Of a stretch of 64,000 nucleotides of DNA, positions 34,913 to 43,149 are shown piece after piece. Positions within the stretch are counted from its first letter, which is position 1, and each line of letters begins with the position of its first letter. The position numbers were made by a program, and so were the translations under genes. This DNA is from Streptomyces paradoxus (GTDB lineage: Bacteria > Actinomycetota > Actinomycetes > Streptomycetales > Streptomycetaceae): assembly GCF_014202475.1 (NCBI RefSeq), contig NZ_JACHGV010000001.1:800186-864185 (forward strand). The letters are read 5' to 3'. The notes beneath the pieces are model-generated. The model saw nothing but the letters and a program-made list of their open reading frames with translations. It did not search any database and had not been told where the DNA came from.

Positions 34913-35629
34913 GTGACGATGACACCTCCGGACGTCGACGTGGTGCTGCCCTGCCTGAACGAGGCCGAGGCCCTTCCCTGGGTGCTCGAACGGATTCCGC
35001 CGGGCTGGCGCGCACTCGTCGTCGACAACGGTTCCACGGACGACTCGGCCCGCATCGCCCGCGCGTGGGGCGCGACCGTGGTGCACGAGCCCCGGCGGGG
35101 CTTCGGCGCTGCCTGCCACGCCGGCCTGACGGCCGCCACCGCCGACCTGGTGTGCTTCTGCGACTGCGACGCCTCCCTCGACCCGGGACTCCTGGTGCCC
35201 TTCGTGCGCGAAGTGCGCGACGGCGAGGCCGACCTGGTGCTCGGGCGGCGGCGTCCGCAGGGGCGGGGCGCGTGGCCGCCGCACGCCCGGGCCGGGAATC
35301 TCGCGCTCGCCCGGATGCTGCGCCGCCGCACCGGGCTGCGCCTGCACGACCTCGGTCCGCTGCGCGCCGCCCGCCGGGAGGGGCTGCTCGCCCTCGGCCT
35401 CAGCGACCGGCGCAGCGGCTATCCGCTCCAGATGGTCGTCCGCGCGGCCGACGCGGGGTGGCGGATCGCCGAGCACGACGTGCCGTACCTGCCGCGTGCG
35501 GGGGCCTCGAAGGTGACGGGCACGTGGCGCGGTACGTGGCAGGCCGTACGGGACATGAGCCGCGTGCTGGCCGAAATGCCCGCGCGCAAGGGGGAAACGG
35601 TCGCGCACGAAGGGGGAACCGTCCGTTGA
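34913..35629 (+). CDS. Glycosyltransferase family 2
   Basis: A 238-residue GT-A enzyme. VDVVLPCLNEAEALPWVLER and LVVDNGSTDDSARIARAWGA form the nucleotide-sugar binding start; LVCFCDCDASLDPGLLVPF holds the DxD-like motif; LGRRRPQGRGAW and HDLGPLRAARRE are conserved in dolichol-phosphate-mannose-like transferases. No C-terminal membrane segment is visible. The GTG start is probably leaderless. It is coupled to the next gene by a TTGA overlap. Acceptor unknown. Confidence 0.88.
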   Translation: MTMTPPDVDVVLPCLNEAEALPWVLERIPPGWRALVVDNGSTDDSARIARAWGATVVHEPRRGFGAACHAGLTAATADLVCFCDCDASLDPGLLVPFVREVRDGEADLVLGRRRPQGRGAWPPHARAGNLALARMLRRRTGLRLHDLGPLRAARREGLLALGLSDRRSGYPLQMVVRAADAGWRIAEHDVPYLPRAGASKVTGTWRGTWQAVRDMSRVLAEMPARKGETVAHEGGTVR

Positions 35630-36279
35630 CCACGCTCCTCGTCATCGCCAAGGAGCCGCGACCGGGCCGGGTGAAGACGCGGCTCACGCCGCCCTTCACG
35701 CCCGGGGAGGCGGCCGGACTGGCCGAAGCGGCCCTCGCGGACACGCTGCACGCCGTGGCCGCCACGCCCGCCACCCGGCGCGTCCTGGTGCTCGACGGTG
35801 CCCCCGGCCCCTGGCTGCCGCCCGGTTTCGACGTCGTGGCGCAATGCGCGGGCGGTCTCGACGAACGGCTGGCGGAGGCCTTCGCGGGCTGTGCCGGCCC
35901 CGCCCTGCTCATCGGCATGGACACCCCGCAGGTGACCCCGGAGCTGCTCAGCGTGGACTTCGCCGGCTGCGACGCCTGGTTCGGCCCGGCGGAGGACGGC
36001 GGCTTCTGGGCCCTCGGCCTGGCGTGTCCGGACCCCGCTCTGCTGCGGGGCGTGCCCATGTCCACACCGGCGACGGGTGCCGTGCAGCGGGAGCGGCTGG
36101 CCGACGCGGGACTGCGGGTGCGCGACCTGCCGCCCCTGCGCGACGTCGACACGGCCGCCGACGCCCGCGCCGTCGCCGCACTCGCCCCGCGGGGGCGCTT
36201 CGCGGCGCGGCTGGCCCGCTGTGCGGCGGCCGGGGGGCCGGCCACCGGGCCGGGCACGCCCCCGGCCGGTCCCCGATGA
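35626..36279 (+). CDS. DUF2064 glycosyltransferase-like protein
   Basis: A 217-residue protein of the DUF2064/TIGR04282 group with a nucleotidyl/glycosyltransferase fold: LLVIAKEPRPGRVKTRLTPP (phosphate loop), ALLIGMDTPQVTPELL, and AWFGPAEDGGFWALGLACPD. The TTG start at 35626 overlaps the previous stop (TTGA) and has AGGGGG upstream; its own stop overlaps the methyltransferase start (ATGA). The three genes therefore form a tightly coupled unit, a pairing common in Streptomyces. Biochemical role not established. Confidence 0.85.
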   Translation: MTTLLVIAKEPRPGRVKTRLTPPFTPGEAAGLAEAALADTLHAVAATPATRRVLVLDGAPGPWLPPGFDVVAQCAGGLDERLAEAFAGCAGPALLIGMDTPQVTPELLSVDFAGCDAWFGPAEDGGFWALGLACPDPALLRGVPMSTPATGAVQRERLADAGLRVRDLPPLRDVDTAADARAVAALAPRGRFAARLARCAAAGGPATGPGTPPAGPR

Positions 36280-37040
36280 GCAGCGTCCCGTCCGCGACCG
36301 CCCTGGCATGGGCCGCCGCCGACCCCTACGAGGCCGCCCTGCGCGCCGGGCGCGGCCCCCTGTTCCTGCGGCGCACGGACGGCTGGCTGCTGCCGCTGGA
36401 GGTGGAGCGCTGGTGCGCCGGGGCCGATCCGGTCGACCGGGACGTGCTGGACCGGTGCGAGGGGGCCGTGCTGGACGTGGGGTGCGGGCCGGGACGGCTC
36501 GTGGCCGAACTGGCCGCCCGGGGGCGGGCCGCCCTCGGGATCGACGTCAGCGAGGCAGCGGTGGAGCATACCGCCCGCCTCGGGGGCCAGGCGCTGCGGC
36601 GGTCGGTCTTCGAGCAGCTGCCCGGCGAGGGCCGCTGGGACACCGTGCTGCTCATGGACGGCAACATCGGCATCGGCGGCGACCCGCGTGCCCTGCTGGA
36701 GCGGGTCACCGGACTCCTGCGCCCCGGCGGTCTGCTGATCGCCGAGACCGCCCCCGCGGACGTCGACGAACGCGTGCGCGTGCACATCACCGACGCCCGT
36801 GCCACCACCGGCGACCCCTTCCCCTGGGCACGGCTCGGCACCCGCGCGCTGCTCAGGTACGCGCGGGGCCGCTGGGAGCGGGCCGGTCAGTGGACGGCCG
36901 GCGGACGGCACTTCGCCGCCCTGCGCAGCCGCAGCAGCCGCACCACCAGCAGCAGCGCCGAGCCACCGAAGAGGACGGCGGTGATCAGCAGCCAGCGCGG
37001 CAGGAACACCTCCGGCGGCAGGCCGGTGGCGGACCGGTAG
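36276..37040 (+). CDS. Class I SAM-dependent methyltransferase
   Basis: A 254-residue methyltransferase. AVLDVGCGPGRLVAELAARG is SAM motif I, LGIDVSEAAVEHTARL motif II, LLMDGNIGIGGDP motif III-like, and LRPGGLLIAETAP motif IV. After GRHFAALRSR the last 45 residues are Ser/Arg-rich and lie antisense to the last 154 bases of the convergent membrane-protein gene, so this tail is probably a run-on after loss of the ancestral stop. ATG start overlaps the DUF2064 stop. Confidence 0.85.
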   Translation: MSSVPSATALAWAAADPYEAALRAGRGPLFLRRTDGWLLPLEVERWCAGADPVDRDVLDRCEGAVLDVGCGPGRLVAELAARGRAALGIDVSEAAVEHTARLGGQALRRSVFEQLPGEGRWDTVLLMDGNIGIGGDPRALLERVTGLLRPGGLLIAETAPADVDERVRVHITDARATTGDPFPWARLGTRALLRYARGRWERAGQWTAGGRHFAALRSRSSRTTSSSAEPPKRTAVISSQRGRNTSGGRPVADR

Positions 37041-37369
37041 CGTTCGTCCACCATGCCGCTGATCAGCGGGAACCAGACGAGGAGCAGCAGCCCGGAGAGG
37101 GCGGCAGGTACGCGCACGTACATCGTCCACTCCCGGCGGCGGACCCGGCCGAGTCCCCGTACCACCGCCCGGTCCGCCGCCGCGTACAGCGGCAGCAGCA
37201 CGAGGTCGTGCAGCAGTGCCGCGCCCACGATCCACAGCGCCACGCCGAACCAGTCACCGGCGAGCAGGCGCACCCCCGCGTAGGCCGCGAGGGCGAACGA
37301 GCAGGACAGCAGCAGGAGGTGCAGGGGGCTGCCGACGGCGAAGCGTCCCCGCATCAGAGGTCGCCGCAT
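36887..37369 (-). CDS. Small membrane protein next to the molybdoenzyme
   Basis: A 160-residue membrane protein with four likely helices (LHLLLLSCSFALAAYAGVRL, WIVGAALLHDLVLLPLYAAA, AALSGLLLLVWFPLISGMVD, LLITAVLFGGSALLLVVRLL) and a basic C-terminus. It begins at an ATG overlapping the stop of the molybdopterin oxidoreductase gene by one base (TGATG), with a GTG one codon earlier as alternative. Tight coupling suggests a partner for that enzyme, but I do not recognise the family. Its 3' 154 bases overlap the convergent methyltransferase gene. Confidence 0.72.
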   Translation of the reverse strand: MRRPLMRGRFAVGSPLHLLLLSCSFALAAYAGVRLLAGDWFGVALWIVGAALLHDLVLLPLYAAADRAVVRGLGRVRRREWTMYVRVPAALSGLLLLVWFPLISGMVDERYRSATGLPPEVFLPRWLLITAVLFGGSALLLVVRLLRLRRAAKCRPPAVH

Positions 37370-38619
37370 CACAGGTCTCCGAACGTCATGCGGGCCACCC
37401 ACTTGGTGTTCAGCACACCGGGTGCCGCGGGCACGATGATCCGCGCCGGGTAGCCGTGGTCGGGGGACAGCCGCTCGCCGTTGACGTACAGGGCGAGCAG
37501 GGAACGCGGGTCGGCCACCTGGTTGGCGCGCAGGGCGGCCTCGCGGAAGGCGCCGTGCCGCTGGAGGGACTCGACGAACACGTCCGGCGGGTCGTCCTCG
37601 TACCCGACGAGGGCCGCGAGGTCGCGCAGCCGCACCCCGCGCCACCACTGGTCCTCCGTCGACCAGCCCTCCACGCAGGCGATGGGCAACGCCGAGCTGT
37701 GCAGGGGGAGTCCGGCGAGCCGGGCGCGGCTGAGGCGGACGGTGCCCGTGCGCCCCGTCACGACGAGCCGCCAGACGTCCCCGGCCGTTTCCGCTGTATC
37801 GATCCCGGCGTAGGCGGCGGTCTTGTTGATCTGGAAGCCGTTGGGGCCGCTGCCGGGTTCGGCGCCGCCGTGCGGGGCGAGGAGGGCGGTGCGCCTGAGC
37901 GGACCGCCGAAGTTCTGCCCCACGGTCGTGGCGAACAGCAGCAGTGAGCCGCCCCCGACGAACCACAGGGCGCCCCGCCGGGAGACGGTCGGCTCGGCGG
38001 GGCGCGGGGACACCAGGTCGTTCCTCTCCTCCCGCAGCTGCCGCAGATTGCGCAGTGCCGTGGGCGCCTTCAGCAGGACGTGGGCCACGAAGGCGGCGAG
38101 GAACACCCAGGCGCCGTAGAAGTGCAGGGGATAGAACGAGCCCGGGAAGACGTAGTCGAGCTGGACGTTGAGGACACCCGTCACGAACTCGAACAGCCCG
38201 CCGCCGACCAGCAGCAACAGCGAGATCCGCTCCAGGGCGTGCGCGAGCGAGCGGGCCGGGGGCAGGGCGAACAGCCTCGGCACGACGGACCACAGCTTGG
38301 CGAGCAGGACGGGGATCAGCGTGATGCCGAGGGTGACGTGGACGCCCTGGTTCAGCCGGTACAGCCAGTGCGGGTCCGTCGGCCAGGCGAAGAGGTAGAA
38401 GCCGAGGATCCCCTTGTCCGGGGTCTTGTCGTTGACCGTGGACAGGTCCGGGTTGTAGGCGGCGTACGAGAGAAGTCCCGTCACGAACAGCACCGTGATG
38501 CCGGCGAGCAGGACCAGGCCCAGGACCGAGGTGAACCAGGGGCCGCGCAGGGGGCTGCGCCAGAAGCCGGGGGACGTGGGGAGCCGTGGATCGCGTGGAT
38601 CGCGTGGATCGTCTCGCAT
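37369..38619 (-). CDS. Membrane-anchored molybdopterin-dependent oxidoreductase
   Basis: A 416-residue protein. Residues 25-215 form a cytochrome b561-like four-helix membrane part with His ligand candidates (HWLYRLNQGVHVTLGITLIP, YPLHFYGAWVFLAAFVAHVL). Residues 235-416 are a sulfite-oxidase-type molybdopterin domain: LVVTGRTGTVRLSRARLAGL, PIACVEGWSTEDQWWRGVRL (conserved Cys molybdenum ligand and W), VNGERLSPDHGYPARIIVPA, TKWVARMTFGD. The ATG at 38619 is supported by TACCGT exactly 6 nt upstream. The N-terminus carries a DPRDPR tandem repeat encoded by three 9-bp units. Probably a membrane quinone-linked reductase; substrate unknown. Confidence 0.85.
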   Translation of the reverse strand: MRDDPRDPRDPRLPTSPGFWRSPLRGPWFTSVLGLVLLAGITVLFVTGLLSYAAYNPDLSTVNDKTPDKGILGFYLFAWPTDPHWLYRLNQGVHVTLGITLIPVLLAKLWSVVPRLFALPPARSLAHALERISLLLLVGGGLFEFVTGVLNVQLDYVFPGSFYPLHFYGAWVFLAAFVAHVLLKAPTALRNLRQLREERNDLVSPRPAEPTVSRRGALWFVGGGSLLLFATTVGQNFGGPLRRTALLAPHGGAEPGSGPNGFQINKTAAYAGIDTAETAGDVWRLVVTGRTGTVRLSRARLAGLPLHSSALPIACVEGWSTEDQWWRGVRLRDLAALVGYEDDPPDVFVESLQRHGAFREAALRANQVADPRSLLALYVNGERLSPDHGYPARIIVPAAPGVLNTKWVARMTFGDL

Positions 38620-38625
38620 GAGCCG

Positions 38626-38631
38626 ACGGTA
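38626..38631 (-). promoter_or_regulatory. -10-like hexamer of the molybdoenzyme gene
   Basis: TACCGT on the minus strand, exactly 6 nt before the ATG at 38619. Confidence 0.45.
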
Positions 38632-38720
38632 GGCCGCGGGCACCCCGCGGGAGGGTGCGCGACCCATGACGAAACGCTGACGTCGGGCCCGGTCGGCGGC
38701 CCGCGACCGGCCGCGCGGCC

Positions 38721-38726
38721 TAGCGT
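38721..38726 (+). promoter_or_regulatory. -10-like hexamer of the membrane-protein gene
   Basis: TAGCGT, exactly 6 nt before the GTG at 38733. Confidence 0.45.
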
Positions 38727-38732
38727 GCCGGT

Positions 38733-40091
38733 GTGATCCGCACCCCGCCCTCCGCTCCGCCGTCCCGCGGCCTGCGCCACGACCTGTACGCCGCCGGGGC
38801 CGCCGTGCTGCTCGTGACGGTGTCCATGGCGGTCGGCCGCCACATCGAGGACACCCGCCGGACGCTGTTCGTCGACTGGCCCCCGCTGCTGGCCTCGTGG
38901 GCGCCGCATCTGGGCCCCGGCACCCCGGCCGCCGTGCTGGTGGCGATCGCCACCGTCACCCAGGGCCCCGCGCTGGCGGCCCGCCTGTCCTGGCGTGCCC
39001 TGCTCCCGGCCGTCTGGGGCACGGCCATGGCGTGGATCTTCTCCCTCGCCCTGGTCGACGGCTGGGACCGGGGCATCGCGCGCCGGCTCACCACCCGCCA
39101 CGAATACCTCCAGGTCATCGACCGATTCCAGGACATCCCGGCGGCGTTGCGGGGCTTCACCGGGCACATCCTGCTGGACTCCCCCGACAACTGGCCCGCC
39201 CACGTCGCCGGGCATCCGCCCGCCGCCACCGTCACGTTCGTGCTGCTCGACCGGATCGGGCTGCGGGGCGGGGGGTGGGCCGGGGTGTGGTGCATCGCCG
39301 TCGGGGCGACCGCCTGTGTCGCCGTGCTGGTCACGATCCGTGCCCTGGCCGGCGAGACGCTCGCCCGCCGGGCGGCCCCCTTCCTGGTCCTGGCCCCGGC
39401 GGCCGTGTGGATGGGCACCTCGGCCGACGCGTACTTCGCGGCGGTGGCGGCGTGGGCGGCGGCCCTCCTGGCTCTCGCGGTCACCCGGGGGTCCCTGGGG
39501 TGGGCGGGCGCGTCCGGGCTGCTGTTCGGCCTGGTCTGCTACCTGTCGTACGGCCTCACGCTCGTCGCGCTGATCGCCGCGGCGGTCCTGGTGCTCGGGC
39601 GCCACGGAATCCGGGAGCGCCCGGCCCTGGCGGCACCGTGGCTCGCCGGACTGGCCGTGGTCCCCGCGGTGTTCACGCTCGCGGGTTTCGACTGGTGGGA
39701 GGCCTACCGGCTGCTGGTCACACGCTACGGCCAGGGCGCGGGCGGCATCCGCCCCTACGGCTACTGGGTGTGGGCAAACCTGGCCTGCACGGTGCTCGTC
39801 ACGGGGCTGGCGACGGCGGCGGGACTGCGGCGGACAGGGGCCGTACTGGTCCGGCGTCGCACCGAGCCCCGAGCCGGCGTCCGCCTCGCGGTCCTGGTCT
39901 GTGCCGCGCTCCTCGCCCTGCTGGTCGCCGACCTGTCCGGCATGAGCAAGGCGGAGACGGAACGCATCTGGCTCCCCTTCGCCCTGTGGCTGCTCCCGGC
40001 CTGCGCGTTCCTCACCCGCCCCCGCGCCTGGCTCACCGCCCAGGCGCTGCTCGCGCTGCTCCTGAACCATCTGCTGCTCACCGGGTGGTGA
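38733..40091 (+). CDS. Polytopic membrane protein, glycosyltransferase-like
   Basis: A 452-residue protein with about 11-12 transmembrane helices. A cytoplasmic or periplasmic loop near residues 95-165 contains VDGWDRGIARRLTTRHEYLQ and LDSPDNWPAHVAGHPPAATV; the latter is typical of actinobacterial membrane proteins of the GT-C/ArnT-like type, with HPPA after the first large loop. C-terminal helices include LVADLSGMSKAETERIWLPF, a conserved block. GTG start, leaderless-looking. It is divergent from the molybdoenzyme with two back-to-back leaderless promoters. Likely an integral glycosyltransferase or transporter; not proven. Confidence 0.75.
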   Translation: MIRTPPSAPPSRGLRHDLYAAGAAVLLVTVSMAVGRHIEDTRRTLFVDWPPLLASWAPHLGPGTPAAVLVAIATVTQGPALAARLSWRALLPAVWGTAMAWIFSLALVDGWDRGIARRLTTRHEYLQVIDRFQDIPAALRGFTGHILLDSPDNWPAHVAGHPPAATVTFVLLDRIGLRGGGWAGVWCIAVGATACVAVLVTIRALAGETLARRAAPFLVLAPAAVWMGTSADAYFAAVAAWAAALLALAVTRGSLGWAGASGLLFGLVCYLSYGLTLVALIAAAVLVLGRHGIRERPALAAPWLAGLAVVPAVFTLAGFDWWEAYRLLVTRYGQGAGGIRPYGYWVWANLACTVLVTGLATAAGLRRTGAVLVRRRTEPRAGVRLAVLVCAALLALLVADLSGMSKAETERIWLPFALWLLPACAFLTRPRAWLTAQALLALLLNHLLLTGW

Positions 40092-40145
40092 CGGCCGCCC
40101 GGAGGAGGTCTCGTCGGAGGCGTCAGACGGCGGGGTCGTCGTCGA

Positions 40146-40634
40146 TCACCGCCAGGCATCGAGGTCGGCGGCGGGGGCGGCGTCCGGCGCCGTGCGCAGG
40201 TAGGCGGTGATCTGCTTGCCGGTGCCGAGGGACGCGACGGTGACCTCCGTGCTGACCGTGTGCACCACGTGCATGCCGTGACCGCCGAAGCGCTGCCCGT
40301 CGCGCTCCCTGACCACCGGCCGCTCCGGGGAGGTGTCCCACACGGTGATGGCCAGTCCGTCGCCGGAGAGCAGCAGGATCATCCCGCAGGGGCCGGGAGC
40401 GTGCCGGATGGCGTTGGTGACCAGTTCGCTGACGACCAGTTCGGCGTCGATCGCCAGCGCGGCCGGCACGGGCGTGCGGCCGGTACACGGGACGTGCGCC
40501 AGGAACGCCTGCAGCGCCCGGCGCGCCTCGACGGCGCAAGCCGCGCCGTCGGCCCATACCGTGCCACAGCGCAGGGTGGCCTGCTCGTCCGTGCCCGGCT
40601 CATCTGCCGCCTGCTTCATAAGCGGGATGACCAT
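40146..40634 (-). CDS. RsbW-like ATP-binding protein (HATPase_c)
   Basis: A 162-residue histidine-kinase-like ATPase of the anti-sigma/serine kinase group. DAELVVSELVTNAIRHAPGP is the N box; ITVWDTSPERPVVRERDGQR with GGHGMHVVHTVSTEVTVASL are the G1/G2 boxes (DxSxxxP, GxGL variant). Family members phosphorylate anti-anti-sigma factors or bind sigma factors; many Streptomyces have dozens. The ATG at 40634 has GAGAGAGCC; an internal ATG 5 codons later is possible. It is followed by a short spacer and the broken MFS gene on the same strand. Confidence 0.88.
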   Translation of the reverse strand: MVIPLMKQAADEPGTDEQATLRCGTVWADGAACAVEARRALQAFLAHVPCTGRTPVPAALAIDAELVVSELVTNAIRHAPGPCGMILLLSGDGLAITVWDTSPERPVVRERDGQRFGGHGMHVVHTVSTEVTVASLGTGKQITAYLRTAPDAAPAADLDAWR

Positions 40635-40687
40635 ATTGGGCTCTCTCGTTGTGGTTCATGTTGCTCAGTGCTGCTTCGGTCGTTCGT

Positions 40688-41960
40688 CTACCCCGGCGCC
40701 GACCGCGCATACTGCCGACGGCCTGCCGGTGTGGTGTGCTCTGCGCCGCACTCGCCCGGCCGCGTTCCCCGGTCCTTCCCGGTGGCGACGGCCGAGGCCG
40801 ACAGGAGCGTCGCGGCGCCGAGGCCGCCCCAGAGGGCGGCCGGGCCGTGGGGGGCGAGCGCGGTGATGACGGTCGGGGAGACGGCGAGGCCGAGGCCCGA
40901 GGAGAGCTCGAAGCGGGCGAGGGTGCGGCCCAGGGCGTGGGCCGGGGCGAGGTGGGTGACCAGAGCGGTGGCGCTGCCGGCGTAGACGATCTCGCCGAGG
41001 GTGCAGACCACGGACACCGCGGCGACGGCCGGGGCGCCCCAGCCGGGTCCCAGGGACGCGGCCGCGAGGAAGCCGAGGTAGGACGCGGTGAGGACCACAC
41101 CGGCGAGCACCAGGGCGGTCCGCCGGGGGAAGCGGGACATCAGGACGGTGACCGGCACCTGCAGGGCGACCACCAGCACCGTGTTGATCACGAAGACGGC
41201 CGCCGACCAGACGGGGGACGCGTGCAGCTGGGTCACCAGGATCAGCGGGAGCGCGATCTCGGGGACGTTGAGGCAGAAGACGTAGACGACGTTGGCGGCC
41301 AGCAGGGCGCGCATCCGGGGCGCGGGGCCGTGGTCCGTGACGTCGTCCGGCGCGGCGGCCGGGCGGGCGCGCAGCCGGACCGACCAGGCCAGGGCGGCCG
41401 CGGCGAGACAGGCGAGTCCGGTCACGGCGGCCAGCGCCCGCAGCGCGGTGGCGCCACCCGCCAGGCCGGCGGTCGCGATGAGCGCGCCCACGCCCAGCCC
41501 TGCGTTTGCGCAGCGCGCGGCCGGCCGCCAGGGCGGCGTCGCGTTCCCGGCCGTGGGAGACGGTGGCCACGACGGCCGCGTGGGCGGCCGGCCAGGCCTG
41601 GTTGCCGACGCCGAGGAAGAGCGCCGCCGCCGCGAACGGCCAGACGTGCCCCGCCGGGGTGGCCAGCAGCAGCGCGACGCCCAGGACGCGCACCAGCATC
41701 GACGCCGCCACGACCGTGCTGCGGGCACCCCGGTCCAGCCAGCGGCCGACCGCGGGCATGCACGCCAGGCCCGCGACGATGCCGACCGTCATGGCGATAC
41801 CGGTGACCTGCGCGGACAGCCTCAGCACCAGCACCCCGTACAGCAGCAGGAAGGGCCGCAGCAGGCCGGTACCGAGCGCGTCCACGGCGAGGGCGACGGC
41901 ATAGCGGGGGCCTCCGCAGGCTCGGACGAGGGCTCGGGGCCGGATCTTGGTGATTGCCAT
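40688..41960 (-). pseudogene. MFS transporter, frameshifted
   Basis: Two minus-strand frames together give one major-facilitator protein of about 424 residues. The first starts at the ATG at 41960 (MAITKIRPRALVRACGGPRY, ALAVDALGTGLLRPFLLLYG, VGRWLDRGARSTVVAASMLV) and runs to AALAAGRALR. The second continues NAGLGVGALIATAGLAGGAT through VFVINTVLVVALQVPVTVLM to the stop at 40688. The junction is at TTT 41505-41507 (plus strand): the sequence reads CGCAAACGCAGG where an intact frame needs CGCAACGCAGG, i.e. one extra A in the coding strand. Either a true frameshift or a sequencing error. A CACCGT hexamer lies 6 nt before the ATG. Confidence 0.8.
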
Positions 41961-41997
41961 GGCGTCACGGTGCGTGCGGCCGCCGGGCCGGGCACGT

Positions 41998-42020
41998 CGC
42001 TTGACGGACATCGTCAAGCG
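41998..42020. promoter_or_regulatory. Operator palindrome between MFS and ArsR-type genes
   Basis: Perfect 9-bp arms CGCTTGACG and CGTCAAGCG separated by GACAT. It lies midway between the two divergent start codons, as expected for an ArsR-family site. Confidence 0.65.
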
Positions 42021-42058
42021 GCGCGGGCGCCGGGCGGCCGGCCCTTGATGATGGGGGG

Positions 42059-43144
42059 ATGACGCTGAGGATCGACATCGGCGGCCTGCCGTCCGGCGGG
42101 TAGCGGTTCGCCGCTTCCCCGCTGGCCGAGCTGACCGCGATGCTGCACGTGCTGGCCGAACCCGGGCATCATCCGCGGCTCTCCGGCTGGGCCGCGGACG
42201 TCTGGGCCGGGCTGCGGCCGGAACTGGCCGAGCGGCTCAGGGAGGCCGAGTTCCTCTGGCGCTCCTCGCAGGCCGACTTCCTGCTGCCCGCCCGGCCCCG
42301 GCCGACCCTCGCCGGCGAGTTGGACGACGTGGACCGGATCGACGACGACACGTACGTGACCGCCGCGCTCGTCATGACGTGCGGCAGCACCCGGGCCCCT
42401 CTCGACGCACCGTCACCGCTCGCCGACACTGCCGCGCGCGAGCGGGCCCTGGACCTGGCACAGGCTCGCGGTGCACGGCAGGAGGCCTTCGCGGAACGGC
42501 TGCTCGCCGACCCGGCGGCCGTGCGGGCCCGGGTGCGCGACACCCTGGAACAGTGCGCGGAGGCCTTCTTCGACGCGGCCTGGGCGGGCGTCGCGGAGCG
42601 GCTCGCCACCGACCTGCGCGTGAAGAACGACCTCCTGAAGCGCCAGGGTGTCGAGGCGGCACTGGCATCGGTCTCCACGGCGGTCGCCCTGGCACCGGAC
42701 GGCGACTGCATCATCGTGGACAAGCTGCAGGACAAGGCGACCAATGCCGAGGGCACCGGGGTGACGTTCATCCCCAGCGTCCACGGCCGTCCGCACCTGG
42801 TGGCGGTGCACGCGCCCGGCTGGCAGCCGGTGGTGCAGTACCCGGTGGCCGATCCGGATCCGGCGGCGCCGGTGCCGCTGGACACGGTCACCCTGCGGCT
42901 GGAGGCAGTCGCGCATCCGGTACGGCTGCGGCTGCTGCGCACCCTGGCCCGCGGTCCGCACACCACCGGCGAGCTGGCCCACGTCTGGGGGCTCACGCCG
43001 CCGGAGGTCTCCCGCCACCTCGCCCTGCTGCGCCGCGCGGGCCTGCTCACCACCCGGCGGCACGGCCGCTACGTCCGCAACACCCTCGACGTGCCCGCGC
43101 TGACGTCCCTGGGCGGCGACCTGCTGACGGCCCTGCTGCGCTGA
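42059..43144 (+). pseudogene. ArsR-family regulator with in-frame TAG
   Basis: A regulator of the ArsR/DUF5937 type. From the ATG at 42059 the frame reads MTLRIDIGGLPSGG, then TAG (42101-42103), then RFAASPLAELTAMLHVLAEP in the same frame. Homologues of this family start with the same TLRIDIGGLP..RF.ASPLAEL pattern, so the TAG interrupts the gene, probably from a Tyr codon. A shortened protein could start at the ATG at 42140 (MLHVLAEPGHH), giving 334 residues and losing 27. The C-terminal HTH is intact: LRLEAVAHPVRLRLLRTLAR, HTTGELAHVWGLTPPEVSRH, LALLRRAGLLTTRRHGRYVR. GATGAT lies six bases before the ATG at 42059. Confidence 0.75.
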
Positions 43145-43149
43145 ACCGC

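Noticed and set aside
42101..42103. TAG read through as an amino acid (recoding)
   Set aside because: No sign of recoding machinery or a recoding hairpin; a nonsense change or downstream start is simpler.
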